From Belnapia arida (GTDB taxonomy: Bacteria > Pseudomonadota > Alphaproteobacteria > Acetobacterales > Acetobacteraceae): a DNA stretch of 64,000 nt. The DNA is taken from positions 62,001 to 126,000 of the forward strand of contig NZ_JAETWB010000003.1 of NCBI RefSeq assembly GCF_016773205.1. Reading direction: 5' to 3'. Shown piece after piece: positions 1 to 7,770 of this stretch. The position numbers and the translations under genes are program-made. The number at the start of each line of letters is the position of its first letter. Positions within the stretch are counted from its first letter, which is position 1. The notes under the pieces were generated by a model. It did no database searches and was not told the origin of the DNA. It was given only the letters and a program-made list of their open reading frames with translations.

Positions 1-235
1 CCGGCCCGGCAAAGGCTTCCTCGCCGAGGGACTGGCGGCCGATCACCGTGACGCCGGGGACCGCGGGTGGCGGGCCGCCGCCATAGACGCGCGTGCCGGC
101 GGCATCGCCGCGGTACTGGCTGACCATGGTCACGTCATGCCCGGCGGCGACAAGCTGGCGCAGCAGGTTGACCGCATAGACGCTCATGCCGCTGATGGCC
201 GGGAAGAAGCGGCGGCTGCAGAACAGGATCCTCAT
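1..235 (-). CDS. Glycosyltransferase family 4-like protein, N-terminal fragment
   Basis: The first 78 codons are present and the rest lies beyond the left edge. The fragment begins MRILFCSRRFFPAISGMSVY and continues into a Rossmann-like pattern (VNLLRQLVAAGHDVTMVSQY) typical of the acceptor domain of GT-B retaining glycosyltransferases (GT4 class). The ATG at 235 overlaps the stop of the preceding isomerase gene by 4 bp (ATGA), so it is translationally coupled and is the eighth gene of the operon. The glycine-rich loop after strand 1 fits GT4. Sugar donor and acceptor cannot be deduced; because the operon starts with an inositol-phosphate synthase, a cyclitol acceptor is a reasonable guess. 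No donor-binding domain is visible, so this rests on the N-terminus only. Confidence 0.75.
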   Translation of the reverse strand, partial: MRILFCSRRFFPAISGMSVYAVNLLRQLVAAGHDVTMVSQYRGDAAGTRVYGGGPPPAVPGVTVIGRQSLGEEAFAGP

Positions 236-1074
236 CGCGTGTCTCCTTCCCGGCAGTGGCGCAGCCAGTCGAGGGATTGCGGGATCATCCGGTCGGCGCG
301 GTGGCTCTCGCGCGACAGCTCGACGCAGACGAGGCGGGCGAAGCCGACTTCCTCCAGCGCGTCGAGGCAGGCGGGGATGTCCATGTCGCCCTCGCCGAAG
401 GGCAGGTGGGTATGGTCGCCGCGGCGCATGTCCTCGATCGCCACGGTGCCGATCTGCGCGGCGAATTCGCGCACGGCTGCTGGTGGCTCGCGCTCCTGCG
501 TCACCAGGCAATGGCCGAGGTCGAGGGCGAGGGTGAGGCCCGGCAGGTGCGGCTGCAGCCTGGCCCAGTCGTCCAGCGTCTCGACCAGCATCCCCGGCTC
601 CGGCTCCAGCGCCGGGGTCACGCCGCGGCGGGTGGCGTAGTCCGTCACCTGGGCCAGGCCCTCCAGCAGCCATTCGCCGGCCTCGCCGCGATCGACGCCC
701 GGTCGGGGCACGCCGGCCCAGAAGGACACTGCCTCGGCCTGGAGAATGTTGCCGATGTCGATGGCGCGCTGGAGGAAGGCGATGCGGCGGGCGCGGCCGG
801 CGGGCTCCGGCGTCAGCAGGGTCGGCTCGTGCTTGTGGCGCGGGTCGAGCAGGAAGCGCGCCCCGGTCTCGATGACGCAACCGAGGCGCCGGGTGCGCAA
901 CTCGCGTGCAAGCGCCTCCGTACGGGCCACCCAGCCCTCCTCCAGCGGATCGAGGTGCTGGAAGTCGAGGGTAAGGGCTATGCCGTCGTAGCCGGCCTCG
1001 GCGATCAGCGCGATGGCATCCGCAAGGCGGTGGTTGGCGGCGCCGTTGGTGTTGTAGGCGAAGCGCAGCGCCAT
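232..1074 (-). CDS. TIM-barrel sugar isomerase/epimerase (AP endonuclease 2 superfamily)
   Basis: A 280-residue single-domain protein of the xylose isomerase-like TIM-barrel family, which isomerises or epimerises sugars, sugar phosphates or inosose-type cyclitols, or dehydrates them, using a divalent metal. Likely metal ligands are E158 in the EPEPG segment, D185 and H188 in LDLGH, H221/H223 in DHTHLPFGEGD, and E252 in VELS, in the order expected for the family. The start MALRFAYNTNG is the ATG at 1074, 2 bp past the stop of the YcaO gene. Its stop overlaps the glycosyltransferase start. Members of this family (IolE, IolI) act on inosose, so with the inositol-phosphate synthase and an Idh/MocA dehydrogenase in the operon a cyclitol substrate is plausible but unproven. 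EboE-type proteins share this fold. Confidence 0.8.
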   Translation of the reverse strand: MALRFAYNTNGAANHRLADAIALIAEAGYDGIALTLDFQHLDPLEEGWVARTEALARELRTRRLGCVIETGARFLLDPRHKHEPTLLTPEPAGRARRIAFLQRAIDIGNILQAEAVSFWAGVPRPGVDRGEAGEWLLEGLAQVTDYATRRGVTPALEPEPGMLVETLDDWARLQPHLPGLTLALDLGHCLVTQEREPPAAVREFAAQIGTVAIEDMRRGDHTHLPFGEGDMDIPACLDALEEVGFARLVCVELSRESHRADRMIPQSLDWLRHCREGDTR

Positions 1075-1076
1075 GG

Positions 1077-2555
1077 TCAGGCCGCCTGCCGCCGGCGGTA
1101 GAGCTGGGCGGAGAAGGTGCCGCATTCGCGGTAGAGCGGGTAGAGCCGGCCGACCGTCTCGTCCGCCCGCTGCGCATCGAACCAGGCGGGGCCGCCGGCG
1201 CGCGCCTCGTCCTCGGGCCGCAGCAGGATGCGCGCCGCGCCCGTGCGGGGTGCGTCGAGCAGCAATGGGTCGGCCCGCTCGCGCAGGCGGCGGACGCCGC
1301 GCCAGCCGATGCGGTGGTAGCTCATCGTCTCGCTCTCGAGGCCGGGGACGATGGTCTTCACCGCCTTCACCGGGCTGCCGGATGGCGAGCAGTCGATCAC
1401 CAGTGGCTCCAGCCCCTCGCCGGCCAGGCGTTCGAGCAGCAGGCGCAGCCGGGCGTCCGGGTCCGCAACCGCTGCCGCCGGCACGGTCGGCAGGTCGGAC
1501 AGCCGCACGCGGCGGCGCTCCGAGAAGACACTGCCGGCGAGGCGGTTGCGCAGCTCGCCCGCCGCCTGGCCGACCCACTCGGCCATGGCGTGCAGGGCGC
1601 GGCCCTCCTCCTCCTCCAGCATGGCGACGCCGATCTGGCGGTCGACATAGTCGCGCGGCAGCGCGGCCTGGACGAGTTCGATCGGCCCGTGCGTCGCCGC
1701 CTTGCGGGAGCGGGAGCCGCAGAACTCCAGCAGCGCCTTGCGCAGCGTGCGCGACCGGTCCGGGTGGGAGGCCTCGCCGCAGGAGGTGACCTGCACCGGC
1801 ACCGTCGGCGCGCCACGGTCGTTGCCGACGACATAGAGGTTGGGGATGCCGAAATCGGTGCAGGCGAGCTTGACGGTGACGTCGATGCCGAGCGAGCGGA
1901 GATGCTCCAGCAGCCTGGCGACCTCCGGCTCCTCCTCGGTGTCGATGTCCACCACCACGCCCTGGTCGAGCGCGCGGTAGGTGACGGCGTTTCCGTCGCG
2001 CTGGAGCAGCTCCATCAGCCCGTGCGCCACCGCATGCGGCAGGTCGAAGCCGGCGCCGAGGCCGTTGGTGATCGGCGTGATCAGGCGCGGCGGCTCGCCG
2101 AGCTGGTAGGGATAGGCGGCCACCCAGTCGCGGGGCACCAGCACCGGCTCGCCGCTGGACCAGCGCCGCGCCTCGACCCAGGACAGCGGCATCTCCGGCG
2201 TGTAGGGGCTGCCCGCCGGCAGGCAGAGCGTCAGCGGATCGGCGACGCCGGCCGCGCCGCGCTGCCGCACCATGTCGTCGTAGGAACCCTGGAACTGCGA
2301 CGCCCGCTTCAGCCAGGCGCCGATATGCACCTCCTCGCAGAGTTCGCCGAGCGCGCCGACCTCCGCCTCGATCGGCTCGAAGCCATAGCCGTAACCGGTG
2401 GTGGCCGGCTCCTTCGCCACGATCAGGTTGGCCTGCACAACGGGGATGCCGATGCGGTCCAGCATGTCGATGCGGAAGACGGTGACGTGCCCTTCCTCCG
2501 GCATGGAGGCGCGGAAGGCGCGGGCGACTTCGTGCAGGTCGGTGGTCTGGCTCAT
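1077..2555 (-). CDS. YcaO-family ATP-dependent cyclodehydratase-like protein
   Basis: A 492-residue YcaO-domain protein. YcaO enzymes phosphorylate a backbone amide to make azol(in)es, thioamides or amidines, and some act on non-peptide amides. Visible landmarks are the acidic helix around residues 71-75 (ELCEE), NGLGAGFDLPHAVAHGL at 164-180 followed by MELLQRDG (181-188; the usual E..ERD signature, with Q for the second E), a second helix ALLEFCGSRSR at 274-284, and the C-terminal IVPGLE motif at 402-407. The protein does not end in the proline-rich tail of many azoline-forming YcaOs. No E1-like ocyclase partner, TfuA or precursor peptide is seen nearby. It overlaps the MBL-fold gene before it by 4 bp. 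The YcaO assignment is firm; substrate and chemistry are unknown. Confidence 0.88.
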   Translation of the reverse strand: MSQTTDLHEVARAFRASMPEEGHVTVFRIDMLDRIGIPVVQANLIVAKEPATTGYGYGFEPIEAEVGALGELCEEVHIGAWLKRASQFQGSYDDMVRQRGAAGVADPLTLCLPAGSPYTPEMPLSWVEARRWSSGEPVLVPRDWVAAYPYQLGEPPRLITPITNGLGAGFDLPHAVAHGLMELLQRDGNAVTYRALDQGVVVDIDTEEEPEVARLLEHLRSLGIDVTVKLACTDFGIPNLYVVGNDRGAPTVPVQVTSCGEASHPDRSRTLRKALLEFCGSRSRKAATHGPIELVQAALPRDYVDRQIGVAMLEEEEGRALHAMAEWVGQAAGELRNRLAGSVFSERRRVRLSDLPTVPAAAVADPDARLRLLLERLAGEGLEPLVIDCSPSGSPVKAVKTIVPGLESETMSYHRIGWRGVRRLRERADPLLLDAPRTGAARILLRPEDEARAGGPAWFDAQRADETVGRLYPLYRECGTFSAQLYRRRQAA

Positions 2556-3397
2556 CGGGTCGCGCTCCTGCGCAGTTCGTCCAGGGGCAGGTGCCGCACG
2601 CCCGGCGGGCCGCGGAGCTGGTCGTCCAGCACGGCGAGGGCGATCCCGCGGCCGATGCCGGGCGCGTGCTCGAAGGGCGTGCAGACCGTGTCGAAGTCGA
2701 GGCCCGCGATCACCTCGCGGTAGCGGCGGATCTCGCCCGGCGTCAGCGGGATCGACTTGTGGAAGGCCTTGTGCGTCGAGACGGCGGTGCTGTTGCCCGC
2801 CTCGTCCTGGTCCACCTTGAAGGCGTCGCCGCAGAAGAGGATGCGCCGCCCGGCATCGTGCAGCACGGCCTGGCCCTCGTAGTGACCGCCGACATGGTGC
2901 AGCACGAGGCCGGGCGCGATCTCCAGCGCCTCGTCATAGGGCCAGGTGACGCGGAAGGCCTTGGTGAGGCGGAGATCCTCCTTCTGGATCGCCATGACCT
3001 CCGGCTTGAACACGTCCTGCAGCTGCCAGAGCGCGCCGTAGCCATGCACATGCGAGGCGGCGAGGATGCGGATGCCGCCCAGCCGCTCGATCTCGGCCAG
3101 CATCTCGTCGGTGTAGAAGGGCGCCGCCTCGAAGGCGATGTTGCCCTCCGGATGCAGCAGCAGCCATCCGGTGCCGTTCAGCCCGAGCGGCGGCGAGACG
3201 GAGAAGGCGACGAGGTCGCGCTCCAGCCGGCGCCAGTGGCCGCGCAGCATCGGCCGCACTTCCTCCACCGTGAGGAAGCGCCAGCCGTCCTCGGGCAGGT
3301 CGTTGCGCGTGTCGGTGCAGACGGGGCAGTCCGGCGGCGGGGCGAAGTAGCGCTGCCAGTGACCGCAATTGGCGCAGGCATAGGGTTTCAGCGGCAT
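2552..3397 (-). CDS. MBL-fold protein with N-terminal zinc ribbon
   Basis: A 281-residue protein. Residues 1-30 hold a rubredoxin-like zinc ribbon (C8, C11, C24, C27). The rest follows the metallo-beta-lactamase fold: ASHVHGYG where the HxHxDH motif normally lies, then HVGGH, LFCGDAF and a late PFEH. The first metal motif lacks the usual Asp-His pair (Tyr-Gly instead), so the dinuclear zinc site would be altered; H, D and H ligands further on are kept. The ATG at 3397 (MPLKPYACANC) overlaps the oxidoreductase gene by 10 bp; a longer upstream reading frame would run into that gene and was rejected. It could hydrolyse an ester, thioester or lactone intermediate, or be a non-hydrolytic oxidoreductase-type MBL protein. 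Confidence 0.8.
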   Translation of the reverse strand: MPLKPYACANCGHWQRYFAPPPDCPVCTDTRNDLPEDGWRFLTVEEVRPMLRGHWRRLERDLVAFSVSPPLGLNGTGWLLLHPEGNIAFEAAPFYTDEMLAEIERLGGIRILAASHVHGYGALWQLQDVFKPEVMAIQKEDLRLTKAFRVTWPYDEALEIAPGLVLHHVGGHYEGQAVLHDAGRRILFCGDAFKVDQDEAGNSTAVSTHKAFHKSIPLTPGEIRRYREVIAGLDFDTVCTPFEHAPGIGRGIALAVLDDQLRGPPGVRHLPLDELRRSATR

Positions 3398-4437
3398 CGG
3401 CGCTCTCCGGCGGCGGCATAGGCGCGCTCGACGAGGCGCATGGTGTGGAGGTCCCGCGCGAGCGAGAAGGCTTCCGGCTCGGCCTCGCCCTGCAGCCAAC
3501 GCGCGAAGGCGGCCATCTGCCGCAGAAAGGGTGAGGCCTCGGCCTCCGGCACCGGCAGCGGAGCGCGCAGGCCGAGCCGGCCGTCGATGCGCCATACCTT
3601 GCCGCCGGGGGCCTGGCCCATGGTGCGCTCGGCGAGGAGCTGCCCGGTGGTGCCGAGCACCTCGAGCTGCCGCCGCGGCAGTCCTTCGGGGCAGTTGTAG
3701 GCGACGTGGAGCTGCACCAGCACCCCGGAGGCGGTGCGGCCGACCAGCATGGCGCCGTCATCGACCGCGTAGCGCTGCACGCGCTGCTGGGTCAGAGCCG
3801 CGATGTCCTCGACCGGCTCGCCCAGCAGGTAGTCCACCAGGTCGAGCCCATGGGGGGCGAGGTCGATCAGGGCGCCGCCGCCGGCGCGGGAGGCATCGGC
3901 GCGCCAGTTGTCCGAGGCCCAGCCGACATCGACCCAGCAGGCATAGGCGATGCGGATAGCGGTGACCCGGCCGATCGCGCCCGTGGCAATGGCGGCGCGG
4001 ATGGCAGCATGGGCGGGGTGGTGGCGCTGGTCGAAGGCGGTGCCGTAGCGGATGCCGGCGGCGCGGATGGTGGCGGCCATGGCCTCGGCCTCGGCGAGGC
4101 TGGCGGCCATCGGCTTCTCGCAGAGCACCGGCTTGCCGGCGGCCGCGGCCCGTTCGACGGCGGCGCGGTGCAGGTGGTTGGGCGTGGCGACATAGACGGC
4201 CTGCACGGCGGGGTCGGCCAGCAGGCGATCGGCATCGGCATGGGCTTCCGCACCGAGCGCCCGGGCCTGGCGTCGCGCGCCGGCATCCGGGTCGGCCACC
4301 GCGACGAGCCGGCCGCCGGCACCCAGGAGGCCCGGCACGGCATAATCGCGCGCCACCCATCCGAAGCCGATCACGCCCCAGCCCAGGCCCGCGGCCGCGT
4401 CGCTGGCAGCGTGCAGCGCGGCGTCGAGCATGGTCAC
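3388..4437 (-). CDS. Gfo/Idh/MocA family NAD(P)-dependent oxidoreductase
   Basis: A 349-residue oxidoreductase of the glucose-fructose oxidoreductase/inositol dehydrogenase family. The nucleotide-binding loop is GVIGFGWVA at residues 21-29, and the family motif CEKP, whose lysine sits in the active site, is at 106-109. A second half with the alpha/beta substrate domain follows, including the AGGGALIDLAPHGLDLV region. Enzymes of this family oxidise or epimerise sugars and cyclitols such as myo-inositol. It begins with an ATG overlapping the methyltransferase stop by 4 bp. With inositol-phosphate synthase at the head of the operon, oxidation of an inositol derivative to an inosose is the simplest proposal; a dTDP- or UDP-sugar substrate cannot be excluded. 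Confidence 0.88.
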   Translation of the reverse strand: MTMLDAALHAASDAAAGLGWGVIGFGWVARDYAVPGLLGAGGRLVAVADPDAGARRQARALGAEAHADADRLLADPAVQAVYVATPNHLHRAAVERAAAAGKPVLCEKPMAASLAEAEAMAATIRAAGIRYGTAFDQRHHPAHAAIRAAIATGAIGRVTAIRIAYACWVDVGWASDNWRADASRAGGGALIDLAPHGLDLVDYLLGEPVEDIAALTQQRVQRYAVDDGAMLVGRTASGVLVQLHVAYNCPEGLPRRQLEVLGTTGQLLAERTMGQAPGGKVWRIDGRLGLRAPLPVPEAEASPFLRQMAAFARWLQGEAEPEAFSLARDLHTMRLVERAYAAAGERRCR

Positions 4438-5540
4438 CAGCCCTCCGGCAGGTCTACCAGCTCGCGCCGCCGGGCGGCTTCGGCCGTGGCGGGCGTGAAG
4501 GAGGCAGAGAGAGGCTGGGTGGTGGAGGGCGGGTAGGTGGCCAGCGCGCCATATTCGCGGCCATAGCGCTCGGAAGGCCAGGCGATCCGTCCCGCCTCGT
4601 CATAGAGCGGGTTGCGGCGCAGCAACGCGCCGGGCGGCGGCAGGGCAACCAGCCCGGTCACCGGCCGTGGCGCCTGCAGGCCCGGCCCTACGGCGGCGGC
4701 GAAGGCCTCGGCGCCGCGCAGGACCTCGGCAGGGGCGGACTGCGGCGCGCGGCCGGCTGCGAGGGCGCGGGTCAGCTCGGCGTCCTCATAGAGGCGGGCA
4801 TCCGGCAGGAGGTCGGCCATCTCCGCGGCGGAGACGGCGGCGCCGGCCGAGAGGTTGGGCCAGTCGCGGTTGTGGACATGGCCGATAAGCAGCATGCCCC
4901 GCGCCGGGTCGAGCAGCCCGCGCAGCGCGTCCAGAATCGGCCGCTTCGGCTCCAGGAAGTAGAAGGCGTCATGGCAGGCGACGAGGTCGAAGGGCCCCTC
5001 CAGCGGCCAGGGCTGCGCGGCATCGAGGCAAAGCAGCTGCGCCTCCGGCACCACCCAGTGCCGGGCGACCCAAAGCTTGGCGAAAACCACGTCGGCCCCG
5101 GTCACCGCGATGCTGCGCCGCGCCAGCTCGCGCAGGTGGTGGCCGATCCCGCAGGCCAGTTCGAAGGCGCGCTCCGGGGCGTTCCAGTGCGCCTCGGTCA
5201 GCGCCAGCCCGGCCAGGAAAGTCGGGTCCGACCAGCGATGCGCGAAGTAGTCGGCGACGGGCCCCCAGGCGAGCAGGCGCATCGCCTCGCGCAAGGTGAG
5301 CGACCCGCGCTCGCGCACCAATCGGCGCAGCGCCGGAGGCTCTGCCACCGGGCCGCGCCACCAATCATCCTGGTCGGCGAGAAGCAGCACGAGCGCGGCC
5401 TCGGTGTCGCCGGCATCGAGTTGCGCCAGGGCCGCCTCGGCCAGCGGACGCCGCCCGGCGCGAAGGAAGGGGATGCCGTCCGGCGCGGGCCAGCGAAGCC
5501 CCGCCGCATCCCGTACCGAATGGGCCGTGTCGGCGATCAC
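4434..5540 (-). CDS. Class I SAM-dependent methyltransferase
   Basis: A 368-residue protein if started at the GTG at 5540, which overlaps the preceding stop codon (GTGA) in the same way as its neighbours; a longer in-frame extension upstream would lie wholly inside the HD-like gene. The SAM-binding motif I is ELACGIGHHL at residues 127-136, followed by a post-I acidic segment (TGAD) and motif FDLVACHDAFYF (post-II). The first 110 residues are a helical extension not typical of a minimal methyltransferase, and the C-terminal 100 residues are also extra and contain a proline-rich stretch. Probably a small-molecule O-, N- or C-methyltransferase serving the pathway of this operon. Substrate unknown. 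Confidence 0.8.
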   Translation of the reverse strand: MIADTAHSVRDAAGLRWPAPDGIPFLRAGRRPLAEAALAQLDAGDTEAALVLLLADQDDWWRGPVAEPPALRRLVRERGSLTLREAMRLLAWGPVADYFAHRWSDPTFLAGLALTEAHWNAPERAFELACGIGHHLRELARRSIAVTGADVVFAKLWVARHWVVPEAQLLCLDAAQPWPLEGPFDLVACHDAFYFLEPKRPILDALRGLLDPARGMLLIGHVHNRDWPNLSAGAAVSAAEMADLLPDARLYEDAELTRALAAGRAPQSAPAEVLRGAEAFAAAVGPGLQAPRPVTGLVALPPPGALLRRNPLYDEAGRIAWPSERYGREYGALATYPPSTTQPLSASFTPATAEAARRRELVDLPEGW

Positions 5541-6457
5541 GCGGCCAGGCCCATCCGGGCGAGCACCGCATCCTGGAAAGGCTTCACCGGGCCGGCATGC
5601 ACCAGCTCCATCTCGCGCAGCACGAAGGCCATGCTGGTGCCGGCGGCGCGCAGCTGCGCTTCCACCTGCAGCACGCGGTCGAGCGTGTCGGCGGCGTGGA
5701 AGGTGCGGCCCTCGGGCGTCGTGGCATCGGGCAGGATGCGGCACGCGGCCTCGGTCGCTGCACGTAGGTCGGGCGCCAGTTCGTCGAGCGCTAGCGCGGT
5801 CGCCCGTGCCATGACCGGTGTCAGCCATTCGCCGAGCGCCATCTCTCCGGCAAAGCCGGAATCCGGCAGCAGCGCGTTGTGGAAGTGATGCGCGAGGCCG
5901 GCGAGGAAGACGGTTTCCGGCCGCGCACCCCAGGTCGGGGCGAGAAGGACCCCGAAAACGGCGACCAGCGCGCAATGCTCGGCATGGCTTTCCGGCGGGT
6001 CGAGGATCAGCCGGCCACGTCCCGGGGCGGTGGCGCCGGCGCGGGGCTGGGCTGCCAGGCGGGCGACGAAGGGGGGTGGATTGCCGCGCTGCACCGGGGC
6101 AGGCGCGTCGAGCAGCCATGCACGCAGCGCGGGCGCGAGCGGCGCCGACGCCGCCTCGACCGTCGCCTGCACGATGCCGTGTGCCGGCTCCTCCGGCACG
6201 CCCGCCAGGCCCAGCAGGTCGGCGTCGAGATCGCCCAGGACCGTCGCCGCTAACGCCTGGCGAACCATGTGGCGTGCGGCATCCGCCGGATGCGCGCCGG
6301 CGGCGAGTGCCGACCAGGCTTGGGCGAAAAGGCGTTCTGCGATGGAGCCGGGCAACTGCGCCGAGCGGATCCGCTTCAAGTCCTCAAGGCCGCGCAGCAG
6401 AGGCATCAGGGCGGGCGGGGCCTGCCCGCCCTCCTGCTCCGGCGTCGCCGGACTCAT
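5537..6457 (-). CDS. HD-like domain protein of unknown function
   Basis: A 306-residue protein without membrane segments. It shows an HD-superfamily-like pattern: histidines in ESHAEHC (residues 156-162), then GLAHHFHNALLPDSG (187-201) where a metal-binding HD pair would be expected, and AADTLDRV (255-262) where the last Asp ligand would be. The canonical His-Asp doublet is replaced by His-His, so catalytic phosphohydrolase activity is uncertain. It is coupled to the inositol-phosphate synthase gene (4-bp overlap), which would suit a phosphatase releasing free inositol from inositol phosphate; that is inference. EboA-like proteins were considered as an alternative but I could not confirm this from the sequence. 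Confidence 0.5.
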   Translation of the reverse strand: MSPATPEQEGGQAPPALMPLLRGLEDLKRIRSAQLPGSIAERLFAQAWSALAAGAHPADAARHMVRQALAATVLGDLDADLLGLAGVPEEPAHGIVQATVEAASAPLAPALRAWLLDAPAPVQRGNPPPFVARLAAQPRAGATAPGRGRLILDPPESHAEHCALVAVFGVLLAPTWGARPETVFLAGLAHHFHNALLPDSGFAGEMALGEWLTPVMARATALALDELAPDLRAATEAACRILPDATTPEGRTFHAADTLDRVLQVEAQLRAAGTSMAFVLREMELVHAGPVKPFQDAVLARMGLAA

Positions 6458-7653
6458 CGGCCGGCTTTGTCCCCGAGCCAGTCGGCAAGCATGCGCTCCT
6501 GCCGGTGGAAGGCGTGTTCCGGGGCGCGCTTACCCGCCGTCATCGGCGCCTTGAAAAAGAGCGAGAGCTGCTCCTGCGGGCCGCGCTCGCCGCGCTGGCG
6601 CGCGAGGTCGAGCACGCGCGCGATCTCCAGCACCAGCGGCGCGGCGAGGACGCTGTCCTTGCAGAGGAAGTTTACCTTGATCTGCATCTTGTGGCCGAGG
6701 AAGCCGCTGACGTCGATATTGTCCCAGGCTTCCTTGTCGTCGCCGCGCGGGCGGTAGTAGCGGATGTCGACGAGGTGGTCCTCGACCTTGTAGCCGAGGA
6801 TGCTGTCGAGCACGTTGCCCTTGGTGCCGAGCTTCGACTTGAGGCTGTCCGGGTCTTCGAGAGCCTGGCCGTCTCGGTTGCCGAGGATGTTGGTGGAAAA
6901 CCAGCCATCGACATGCAACGCGCGGGCGCGGAATGCCGGTGCCAGCACGGTCTTCAGGAGGGTCTGGCCGGTCTTGCCGTCCTTGCCGGCAACGGGCACG
7001 CCACGCCGCTCGGCAAGCTCGGTGAGACCGGGAATGTCGGCCGCGACGGAGGGGGTGAAGTTGCCATAGGCGACGCCGGCCTCGATCGCCGCGGCGGCAT
7101 AGAGCATGGCCGGGCCGATATCCGGGTCGTCCTGGTCGAGGGCACGCTGGAAGCCGTCCGCCGTGCGCAGCGCCTCGCCTTCGGCCGGCGTGCGCTCGGT
7201 GGAGGCAAGGTTGATCATGACGACGTCGTCGAGGTCGTTCGCCACCTTGAACTGCTGGATGTCGCTGATGATGGCGTCGATCGCGGCGCGGTGGCCACGC
7301 ATCTCGCGCATGTTGCCGCCGCCGATCCGGCGGCAGAAGGCGCTGCTCGCCACGGCCTTCCAGGGCGTGACGAGGGCGAGCGCGCCCTCGGTCTCGGCGA
7401 GCTGGTTGTCGTTGAGGACGTGGTGCTCGGCGGCGGCTGCGGCGAGGCTCTGCCCGTTCACGTCCCAGCCGCCGAAGACGAGGTCCTCGTAGCCGGCGAG
7501 GCCAGGCACCGCGACATCGGCGAGCGGCAGCCCGCTCATGCTGTTGGCGCCGCGGCGCATCAGCTCAACCCCGGCCACGGCAGTGGTCGCCACGGCGCCA
7601 CCCAAACCCACGACCGCCACTCCGACGCGACGGCGCCTCGACGCATTCACCAT
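6454..7653 (-). CDS. ino1: Inositol-3-phosphate synthase (myo-inositol-1-phosphate synthase)
   Basis: A 399-residue enzyme converting glucose 6-phosphate to 1D-myo-inositol 3-phosphate with NAD. The NAD-binding loop GLGGAVATT is at residues 16-24; the catalytic-domain motif GKDGKTGQTLLKT is at 223-235, and STNILGNRDGQAL at 253-265 matches the conserved Asn/Gly/Asp segment. It is the first gene of the tightly overlapping operon; the ATG at 7653 is preceded on its strand by a purine-rich ribosome site (GGGCGGAGCGGA). A 117-bp gap separates it from the upstream MFS gene and is the likely promoter site. In an alphaproteobacterium this enzyme commonly feeds phosphatidylinositol or compatible-solute synthesis, but here the partners point to a specialised metabolite. 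Confidence 0.93.
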   Translation of the reverse strand: MVNASRRRRVGVAVVGLGGAVATTAVAGVELMRRGANSMSGLPLADVAVPGLAGYEDLVFGGWDVNGQSLAAAAAEHHVLNDNQLAETEGALALVTPWKAVASSAFCRRIGGGNMREMRGHRAAIDAIISDIQQFKVANDLDDVVMINLASTERTPAEGEALRTADGFQRALDQDDPDIGPAMLYAAAAIEAGVAYGNFTPSVAADIPGLTELAERRGVPVAGKDGKTGQTLLKTVLAPAFRARALHVDGWFSTNILGNRDGQALEDPDSLKSKLGTKGNVLDSILGYKVEDHLVDIRYYRPRGDDKEAWDNIDVSGFLGHKMQIKVNFLCKDSVLAAPLVLEIARVLDLARQRGERGPQEQLSLFFKAPMTAGKRAPEHAFHRQERMLADWLGDKAGR

Positions 7654-7770
7654 TCCGCTCCGCCCTTGTCTGTCGCGGACGAAGATCGGGCCGGGGCGAA
7701 GATGTTCTAGGCGATGGTGCGATCACGTATACCGGAGGCGAGATGACGGCGCTGCTACGAACCGTGCCGG

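Noticed and set aside
1-7653. Ebo (eustigmatophyte/bacterial) cluster
   Set aside because: TIM-barrel and possible EboA-like proteins are reminiscent, but no UbiA, TatD or dehydroquinate-synthase-like gene is present, and YcaO and inositol-phosphate synthase are not part of that set.
7654-7770. Possible RiPP precursor peptide between the MFS and inositol-phosphate synthase genes
   Set aside because: The minus strand has no ATG here and no short frame with a ribosome site, so no precursor can be supported.
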